64,000 bases of DNA from Anaspis maculata (taxonomy: Eukaryota > Arthropoda > Insecta > Coleoptera > Scraptiidae). Location of the stretch: NCBI GenBank assembly GCA_949128115.1, contig OX421967.1, positions 8,236,070-8,300,069 of the forward strand, in the 5' to 3' direction. Made by a program: the position numbers and the translations under genes. Under the pieces are notes generated by a model. That model ran no database searches and was not told the origin of the DNA. It saw only the letters and a list, made by a program, of their open reading frames with translations. This document shows positions 56,358-64,000 of this stretch, piece after piece; positions within the stretch are counted from its first letter, which is position 1, and every line of letters begins with the position of its first letter.

Positions 56358-56449
56358 TTATGGCGACGAATAAGTTTTCTTACCAGTATTGTTATATTGA
56401 CTGTTATACTGGACTATTGATCACCTGTAATTTTACAGACGGTTCTTTG

Positions 56450-56780
56450 TTGAGGACGGTGTTGAATTGGTAAAATAAGCGTTGCGAAATCAATCTGTCT
56501 GGGTTCATTCCTTGACGGATTTTCACCATTTTGGTCTCTTTCGAAAGCCACAAGGATGTTCTTTGGTTTGAGCCCATTGGCATTTCCAAAATCCAAAAAT
56601 AATTTTCCCAAATGTCAAAATTGAAATATTTTTTTGGATTTCGGAAATGCCAATGGGCTCAATCCAAAGTACATCCTTGTAGCTTTCGAAAGAGACCAAA
56701 ATGGCAAGAATCCGTCAAGGAATAAACCCAGACGGATTGATTTCGCAACGCTTATTCCACCAATATGACTCCGTCCTTAA
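56450..56780. mobile_element. TTAAGGACGG hairpin MITE, copy 2
   Basis: Second copy of 20444-20778, with both arms containing GCGTTGCGAAATCAATC. Its left end is mutated (TTGAGGACGGTGTTG). Confidence 0.85.
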
Positions 56781-56790
56781 TAAAGTTGTA

Positions 56791-58026
56791 TACAGGGTGA
56801 CTCACCACCAAATGGACATAGCTTAAGGGTAGGTCCAGTTTCTCCAAGCGAACCAGGATCTGGTTTTGAAATTTCTATAAAGTTGTTCGTTTCGAAGCTA
56901 CAGGGTGATTCATGTATTTCGTAGAATTTTTTGACAAGTTGTATATTCAGAACGACTCAATGGATCCGATTGAAATTTTGTGAGGTAATTCTTCTATTGA
57001 AAACTGACACATCGCCCTATCAAACAGTTCAAAATTTCCAGGGCAGGCTTTCAAAAAAAAAAACTTCAGAGCTTTCTTCAAAAAAAGACATTCTGTATGC
57101 ATATTTTTCAAAATTCATCTCTATATTCAGAAGCCACATGGAACATGCTAATAATATCGCAAGAAATTGCTTGGCACCATTGAGCTGTCAATAAAATTTT
57201 GATGATCCTGAAAATTTTTGAGGTTAGGATTTTTTGTAAATTGATAATTCAAAATATTTGCAAATGATCTATTATGGCCTTGAATTTCAGCCGTTTCGTC
57301 AGAGAAATTGGAGAAAAAAAAATTCAAGTTTTTTCCGTAGCAGAAAAAAATTCCACCCGAATTTGAAAAAAAAATTGCTACGTCTCTCAATTTCACTTTT
57401 ATCCAACATTGAGCTTGAATTGAGGGACGTGACATGAATATTCCAAAAATTTTGATGGAATTTTTTGTTGCTCCTAGTTAGTTACTGGAAAACGTTGAAA
57501 AAAATCATTTTTTTGACAAAACGGCTGAAATTCAAGGCCATAATGGATCATATGCAAATATTTCAAATCATCAATTCACAAAAGGTCCTAACCTTGAAAA
57601 TTTTCAGGATTATCAAAATTTCATTGACAGCTCAATGGTGCCAAGCAATTTTTTTGCGATACATATAGCATGTTTTATGTAGTCTCTGAATATGAGAATA
57701 AATTTGACAAAATATACATATAAAACGTCTTTTTTGAAAAAAACTTTCAAGTTTTTTTTTTATCAAGGTCGGCCCTGAAAATTTCTAACTGCTTGATTAG
57801 GCGATGTGTCAATTATCAATAGCAGAAATAACTCACAAAATTTCAATCGAATCCATTTGATCGTTCTGAAGATATGGCTTTTTTAAAAAAATCGACAAAA
57901 TACATGAATCACCCTGTAACTTCGAAACGAACAGCGTTAGAAAATTTTCAAAGCCAGATCCTGGTTTGCCTGGAAAAACTGGACGTACCCTCAGGCTATG
58001 TCCATTTGGTGGTGAATCACCCTGTA
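56791..58026. mobile_element. Foldback element, TACAGGGTGACTCACC ends
   Basis: TACAGGGTGACTCACCACCA pairs with the complement ending at 58026. An inner pair, CTACAGGGTGATTCATGT (56900) and ACATGAATCACCCTGTAAC (57902), marks a second nested level. The arms stay matched to the centre near 57400 (CTTGAATTTCAGCCGTTTCG at 57280; complement near 57520). No protein. Confidence 0.9.
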
Positions 58027-58149
58027 TACAGAGGGGTGCATAAAAAGCGGCCACCGATGTAGCATATCGTTATTCCTCATCCGATCTTCGAAATTCAAAA
58101 ACCAGTTCGAATGGTTCAATGTCTCCTATGATTCGACTGTGTGTGGTAC

Positions 58150-58650
58150 AGGGTGAAATTTTTACTAAACTTGATCTTTCACAGGCCTATCAACAAATGG
58201 AGTTGGACAAAAGTTCTTAAGAGTTCGTGACAATTTCTACACATAAAGAACTGTTTCGATACTCAAGACTTCCGTATGGAGTCTCGGCAGCGCCTGGAAA
58301 GTTTGAAAGAATAATTGAAGCCTTATTGCAAGACATTCCAGATTGTGTAAGTTCCTTGGATGATGTGTTGGTCGGTGGTGAAGATTTTCAAAGCCACTTG
58401 AAAACGTTACACAAAGTATTGGGAAGGTTGCATGATTCAGATTTGAAATTGGCTGTAGATAGTATTTTTTTTGAATATTGAGTACCTAGGTTTCAAGATA
58501 AATGAATTCTGTTTGTCTACGTGTGAATCCATCATCAAATCAGTGAGGGATGCACCTGTTCCAACTAATGTGACGCAATAGAAATCTTTCTTGGGGCTTG
58601 TGAATTATTATGGTAAATTCATAAAAAATCTGTCAACCGTCCTTTTTCCG
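58150..58650 (+). pseudogene. Gypsy reverse-transcriptase fragment
   Basis: Plus-strand LDLSQAYQQMELDKS, an in-frame TAA, then RLPYGVSAAPGKFERIIEAL, SLDDVLVGG and, after a frameshift near 58470, YLGFKIN and FLGLVNYYGKF. These are consecutive RT and connection motifs of Ty3/gypsy pol. The catalytic box is SLDD. Stops and a shift inactivate it. It is distinct in sequence from the fragments at 171, 8505 and 12660. Confidence 0.85.
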
Positions 58651-58883
58651 CAGACTTGGGTCGAATCCCGAAAAAAAGTATTCGAATATGAATCCCGAAT
58701 CCCGATGCAAGAAGAGGATTATAAAATTTATGAAAAGGAAAAAAACGCAAATTTTGTGAAAATTTCCGGTTCTCCCGAGAAAAACGAAGTTTGAGGGTAG
58801 AGTACTCCCTGTAAAAATGAAAGAAGATAAAAAATCTATCAGATAACGCTATAAAATCAGAGGCATGCCATTTGAAAAAAATG

Positions 58884-59195
58884 AAGTTGTAGTAAATAAG
58901 TCTTCTCCACTTGTTTTTTATATTGTTTACTCGAGTTTCGGCTAGTTAAATGTATGAAGCCATTTTCAAAACTAATGTGACATAGCATAGAACTTTATGT
59001 CTAAGTAATGATGTAACAATGAAGAATAGACGTAACAGGTAAAACAACAAAAGAAAATGAAGGAGAGGATTATAAAATTGGGAGTAGAGCTATGTCACAT
59101 TAGTTTTGAAAATGGCTTTATACATTTAACTAACCGAAACTTGAGTAAACAATATAAAAAACAAGTGGAGAAGACTTATTTACTACAACTTTATA
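58884..59195. repeat. Foldback hairpin of about 310 bp
   Basis: AAGTTGTAGTAAATAAGTCT (58884) pairs with AGACTTATTTACTACAACTT (59172). The arms of about 115 bp are nearly identical, and the loop carries GAATAGACGTAACAGG. Confidence 0.85.
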
Positions 59196-59286
59196 CTATA
59201 CAACTCCATTTTGAGCATCATGGATCCCTTTATCAATTTGAAAAAAATGAGTTGATATTTTGAAAATCAAGTTTGATGTTTCTTTT

Positions 59287-59723
59287 TGTGAACGCCCTGT
59301 ATCAAGAAATCGCAATTCTTTGACATTGGGATATTGATCTTTGACTTGACTATCATCATGTCAAGTTTCATCTTTTAGTTTTGCAAAGCAAGGCCGCTAC
59401 GATTTTTTCAAGAAAACTGTGAAAATGCGATTTTCCTCTGTTTTTAATTTTTAGTGGGTAGCACTGCCACACAATTGAAAAACAAAAACACAGGCATAAT
59501 ACAGTTAAAAAAGTTGAATATGAAAATGTAAAAAATATAGGGTGTTTACATTTAAAAAATTGACGTTTCGTTGGTCCCGTCAAAATGGGACATCCTGTAT
59601 AGCTGAAAATAACTTTAGGTTATAGGTTTTATCAAACCATATAACTTCTTTCCCACACATTTTTATCTATCTTGAACGATAAGACCGCTATGGGATAATT
59701 ACGCTAGGATGGACCACCCTGTA
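59287..59723 (-). mobile_element. TACAGGGTGG dispersed element, copy 2
   Basis: Reverse-oriented relative of 15927-16367, ending ATGGACCACCCTGTA at 59723. Confidence 0.75.
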
Positions 59724-60039
59724 GGTACATGCTTATACTAAAATCAAATATTCAGGCCTAGTATTTCAGCTAAAGTCAAATTTTGGGTTATTCAAACTTG
59801 ATTCAGTTGCCATAGATTCAATAGTTGCAACAAATAGTCTCTCCGCAGTAATTGAACCAAGTTTCACTAAACGAAAGTTCCTCAACTCAAACTGAAATAC
59901 TGGGCGTTATTACCTATAATAAGTATGAATAATTCCGTGAAATGTACCTAAATAAAACTTTTCAAAGTAGATATTCCTATTATTTTCAAATTTTATTGAT
60001 GTTTTCGGTCAGCTTATCGAATTTTCAGCTGTAATGTAG

Positions 60040-60260
60040 GATCATGTACAAAAAAGCGTGAAAGTGTATTACATGTAATTACCTCGCATTACAGCACAGC
60101 ACATTACAATGCATTACTTAAGATTACATGAGATTACATGGCATTACTTTTGAATTACTGGCATTATCTAGGAATTACCTGCATTATTTCAGGATTCCTT
60201 GTGATTACTGAAATTACCAAGAATTACCAAAAGATTACCGTAATTTGGCATTACGTGTAT
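60040..60260. repeat. Degenerate GCATTAC repeat
   Basis: Repeated GCATTAC, AGATTAC and GAATTACC words (60090-60255). No gene. Confidence 0.7.
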
Positions 60261-61570
60261 AAATTTTCACCTAGTGGAAGACCCCTCGGGTAATTTTGAC
60301 GTCGAAAATAGGAAATATATGGCATTTTGACTTTCAGGTCAAAATCCTAATAGGTCGTGTGAACCTCAAATAGGTCATGATCTGGTAATTTCTTACCATT
60401 TTATTACCAATTTATGACCTCTTATTTGATAAGTTTTCAAGGTTATATTTTGTTAGAGCACGTCTTAAATCACGTTAAAACTAACATAATTATACGCTTT
60501 AGGAATGACACAATTATCACCATACTTATATCTTTCCAATGACAAAGTTATGATGAGTGATTGCAGTGAAAATATATTGAAGATAAATGAAAGTACTTAA
60601 GAATCAAGTCAGCATCGTACCTACCTTTAACTTCCCTACGCATCAATTTTTTCTGACCAATATGGTTATTATACCTCAAAATATAACACTGCGCCTCAAA
60701 AATAACCATGATTTGAAGTTTCTTTTGAAAAATTTAGAATTACCAAGTAATTCTTTTTGCCGCTGTCACTTTTTCAAAGGCTCAAAAGTACTTATTCCTG
60801 AGTACTTAAAATCTCAAATTGTAAATTTTCTGCGTAGTTGGGGGCCAGGATCAAAGATTTTTGAAAACGTAAAACATCACAAGGCAATTTTTTAAGCAAT
60901 GGCGGACGTAAGTGAAGCCAAACAAGATGGCGATATTTTCACTTTGACTCTGAGGGCTAATTTACTGTAATGGGTGAATTTTCATGGTAATCTGGACTTC
61001 AAAGTCCACTGTTATGAATTAAGAGGCCCATATTTTACCCAAAATAATCACTGTTGATCAATAAGCCCTATAGGTCATTGTATAAGGCTAAAATAACCTA
61101 GTTTTTCTATCAAAATAGGCTATCAATTACCTGACTTGAAAGTTGAAATTAGGATAGTAACAAAGTAAAAGCGACTACTGTTGGTTCCCTAAATAACCCC
61201 TAGAAAATATTCACTTTGAATGCAAAATTTAGGTGAATATTAACTAATTTGTGTCCTGAAGTGTGACCTTATGATCCATGGAATATGAAGGCATTATTTG
61301 GGGAAAACATTGGTTATTTTGAAACTTCAAAAAGGTTTATAAGGCCAAGGATATATTAGCGTAAATTTCCAGGGAGGAACGGTGTTCTGTTTCACCTAAA
61401 TCACGACTTTGAGAATATTTTGTCAGACAAGAAATATTTCATGTTCAATTGATGTAATTTTCGCCCTGTTCAAGACAACTTGACTTTACATTGGTTATTC
61501 GGCCTGAACGTGCTGCTTGGGTACTGAATTGAAAAACGGTCTAATCGTGGTAAAATCGTCTTGTCCGTAG
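60261..61570. other. No gene seen
   Basis: AT-rich sequence with several words such as AATAGGTCATG and AATAACC repeated loosely. The 102-codon plus frame at 60587 has no recognisable domain. Confidence 0.35.
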
Positions 61571-61747
61571 TCGATTGATGAGAAACGATACCCCACTCGC
61601 ATTTTTGAAAACTGCCCAAAATGTCTCGAGTCATCGGTTACTTGCTCAAAAATGTGTGAAAAATTTCCAAAACATGCAACGTCAAGGCTCCGATTTCTAC
61701 ACATTTTTCGGAATGAGCAAGTGGGGTATCGTTTTCTACTAAATCGA
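61571..61747. mobile_element. Short hairpin MITE with GATACCCCACT arms, copy 1
   Basis: 177 bp. TCGATTGATGAGAAACGATA... pairs with ...ATCGTTTTCTACTAAATCGA. The arms contain ACGATACCCCACTCGC and GCAAGTGGGGTATCGT. Confidence 0.8.
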
Positions 61748-61889
61748 CCACGTTGAACACGAATTTGTATGTTATTTTCACGTAACGTGAGTTTTTCAGA
61801 TAAACATTGCAATTTTTAGGCAATAATCAACAAACCATCGACTCATATGCTTGGAAATCGGCTTGAAACAATCAAACGCAGCTTTTCTC

Positions 61890-62010
61890 TTGACGCCCAG
61901 CTCCTCTCCCACAAATTAAACAAATGGCCTGCCAGCCTTCTCTCTAGTTTCTCTCCTTCTCTTTGCTCTCTTTTTCTCTCCCTGTCGTTTCCCTCTTTCT
62001 CTGTCTCATC
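61890..62010 (+). repeat. Polypyrimidine (CTCTTTCTC) tract
   Basis: About 120 bp almost free of purines on the plus strand. No AG dinucleotide occurs between about 61947 and the CAG at 62080-62082, so it could act as a branch/acceptor region for an exon starting at 62083. This is not established. Confidence 0.5.
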
Positions 62011-62920
62011 TGGCGCGACAATCTGCAAAACATCCCGTGAAATTTCGACGTTCCATCATTTTTCTTCCTTTGATGAATGTCAGCGGCGATGTTCAACTCG
62101 CACTTTTAATTTGACTAATGGATCCCAAGATTGGTGATTACTTCCCAATCCGTGTGCGTTTTCATATCGCCTCCCGCATTTTCCCCGTTCTCATCCCGCC
62201 GCTGTTGTTGCCACGGCTGACGCTCCCCGAAGAATAGCAAGCTCGGGAAAGAATCGGTTTTTGTAACGAAAAGTGCCTGTACCTACAGAAACACACCCAG
62301 CTGAAATAGCTACGGGAGAAAAAGTACGGCAATCTTTCGATCGAGAGGCCCCACAAGTCGAAATTTGTGCCAAGTAGGTATATGGTTACAAGATTGCGAG
62401 TAACCAGCATAACAATAATTAAAATGCGGCTTTATGGATTAATAAATGCAGTAATATACGGCCGTGGCCCGGAGAGGTTGAGACGGAAAGCGAAGCATCC
62501 CGGACGACTTTTACGACGTATTAATTGGCCCCAAAGAGCGGTCGCAAATTTGCGTGGCTGGGCTGTGTGCGTGCGCGTGTACATCGTTGATTCAAGAAAA
62601 AAGTTCAAAGCTATCCCATGAAGATAAACGCCAGTTTTATATGCCGTTTCTCCGATTTTAACCTCGCTAACGATGGCACTACTGTTTTAAATACCTGCGA
62701 CATTTCTAAGACACTGCAATACACATTTATTCAGAACAAAAACAAGTGAATTGCAAGGTCAATTGCCGCTGAGTAGGCTGTACGTATTATGATTGATACA
62801 AAAAGGACAAATCGTAGGGCGGATTGGCAAGCACTCGTCGGGAATAGGTCTCAAAAAGCCCTTATCATCGTGAATACTCACGTGATGTGCATAAAACATC
62901 CAGATCCGTGTTCAGCATCA
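62011..62920. other. No confirmed gene; GC-richer unique-looking DNA
   Basis: 62440-62600 is GC-richer than its surroundings and does not match other parts of the window. It could be conserved host sequence, but I see no ORF or RNA fold that I can name. Confidence 0.3.
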
Positions 62921-63065
62921 TCGGTTGATAAGAAACGATACCCCACTCGCTCTAGTCAAAAAAAATCGGAATCAAAAAAATGGCGTTCTCGGAAAATTGT
63001 TTAAGAATTGACAAATTTCAACTTTTTGAAAAGTGCAAGTGGAGTATCGTTTCGTACTGAATCGA
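62921..63065. mobile_element. Short hairpin MITE with GATACCCCACT arms, copy 2
   Basis: 145-bp relative of 61571-61747, with AGAAACGATACCCCACTCGC and GCAAGTGGAGTATCGTTTCG arms. Confidence 0.8.
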
Positions 63066-63455
63066 GTACTGTGGTGGGTGAGTTCCTAGGCCGACCGCAG
63101 AAGAAGCCCAGCCTGACGGAGTCTCGGCCACTGCATACTGACCTGGGGAATGCCGCAGCGTATGGGAGTTCTATGCGGCGGGTATTGATGTTAGAATGTG
63201 GGCGCCATCTGCTCCGCCAGCTGTCGTGGACTGCTCTACGGCCGGTACCTATGAACAATCCACTCACACAGTAATTGAGGCAAAACTAAGTTGTAGGTAC
63301 GAACACTCGGTACAACGGACAAAAATACAATTTAGAATAATGAAGTTTGAATAATATGGGCCTTGATAACGGACTATTATTATCCAGAAGTGATACCGAA
63401 CTAAAGTACATTTTTAGTGGTTCGAAGCAACAATTCCAAGTGACCGTGTATGGAG
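63066..63455. other. No gene seen
   Basis: Moderately GC-rich unique sequence upstream of the copia fragment. It may be more of the same element, but no motif is readable. Confidence 0.3.
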
Positions 63456-63665
63456 TGGCGCCTTCAAGTATGGAATCAGGTACTCATCGAAGGTCGAAGG
63501 CTCTCTCCTTGATGGCTTTTCGGATTTCGACTGCGCCAAAAACTGTGACACTCCAAGATCCACGACTGGCTACATTTTGCAGCCGAAGGCAACCTACGGT
63601 GAGCCTGTGAGCCGAAGCGGAGTAGGTACATCACAGCTTCACTGCATGCCTAGAAGTTGTGTGGT
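63456..63665 (+). pseudogene. Ty1/copia RNase H fragment
   Basis: The plus-strand frame LDGFSDFDCAKNCDTPRSTT followed by GYIL (about 63509-63585) resembles the RNase H core of copia elements (a D-containing GYxDxD box followed by a TxGY stretch). The flanking frame is disturbed and no RT is visible. Confidence 0.5.
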
Positions 63666-63689
63666 TGCAGTGCGTGTTAAGAAGAACTC

Positions 63690-64000
63690 TTATAATAAAA
63701 CTATTCAGGTAAAGCTCCTTCAGGAAACTCTGGTGCAAAAACTGCTCTACGGAAACTTTTTTACGAGGACTTCTCCAATGGGACCATTCTAGGAGAACTC
63801 AGCTGATTCGAAATGGTTCCAGGGAAGCTTTTCAGATGAACTCGGCTCAAAAAGCTGTTCTCGATGGATTTTTTCTATGAAACATTCATGAGCAGATTAT
63901 CCTTGTTGTACACTTCTCGGAGAATAACTTCTCTAGAGAATCTATTTCAAGAAAATTGCTTGGGAAACTCTTCCGGTAAAACTTTTTCAGTCTCCCCACT
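63690..64000. repeat. Degenerate GGAAACTTTTT/GGAGAACT repeat to the window edge
   Basis: Loose units of about 20-25 bp (CTTCAGGAAACTCTGG, CTACGGAAACTTTTTTACG, CTAGGAGAACTCAGC, CTCGGAGAATAACTTCTC), reminiscent of the arrays at 13770 and 15720. Cut by the window end. Confidence 0.55.

Noticed and set aside
58144..58160. TACAGGGTGAAAT at the start of the gypsy RT fragment as a foldback end
   Set aside because: It codes for part of the RT (GEIFTKLDLSQ frame) and has no inverted partner nearby.

Overview
This window looks like nuclear DNA from an arthropod, most likely an insect. It is AT-rich and has spliced genes, a six-transmembrane TRPA/Painless-type channel gene, and many kinds of eukaryotic transposable element (Ty3/gypsy, copia, I-like and R2-like LINEs, Penelope, piggyBac, pogo and Academ-like). 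The species cannot be fixed from the sequence. Host genes are few: three loci, all on the minus strand, covering a small part of the window.

Region by region. 0-13 kb: a decayed gypsy pol, then two related minus-strand loci (2452-3619 and 9544-10831). Each encodes a small signal-peptide protein with a dibasic cleavage site, split by one intron at the same codon phase. Between and inside them lie gag zinc-knuckle and RT fragments, an AGAAATC satellite with a foldback element inserted in it, and four tRNA-Lys primer-binding-site-like 18-mers. 13-23.5 kb: satellites, a piggyBac-type MITE flanked by TTAA, a set of palindromes nested inside one another, an AACGTT-rich tandem repeat, and a Penelope 3' region split by a foldback. 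23.6-32.2 kb: the TRPA-like gene. It is cut in its coding sequence by a 3,965-bp transposon with long terminal inverted repeats, a 3-bp target duplication (GGG on the plus strand, CCC on the coding strand), and an XPG/FEN-like nuclease plus cysteine-rich protein, which best fits the Academ superfamily. Its single visible intron holds a 1.6-kb foldback.

33-49.4 kb: more foldbacks, a Penelope copy with RT and GIY-YIG domains, an R2-group LINE inserted into the arm of a foldback, and a 1.8-kb direct repeat. The first copy of that repeat has taken in a pogo-like element and an LTR-like block; the second copy preserves the empty sites. 49.5-54.5 kb: a nearly full-length but broken I-type LINE. 54.5-64 kb: a gypsy LTR/PBS and pol fragment separated by a MITE and a foldback, small hairpin MITEs, a GCATTAC repeat and a copia RNase H fragment.

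The main points for a second look are: (1) the two secreted-peptide loci, whose exon ends and phases agree independently; (2) the Academ-like insertion, since removing it with one CCC gives a TRPA reading frame of exactly 924 codons; (3) a set of long foldback elements whose outer or inner ends read TACAGGGTG, several with YY1/Pho-like GCCGCCAT motifs kept in both arms. All calls come from reading the sequence; no database search was run.
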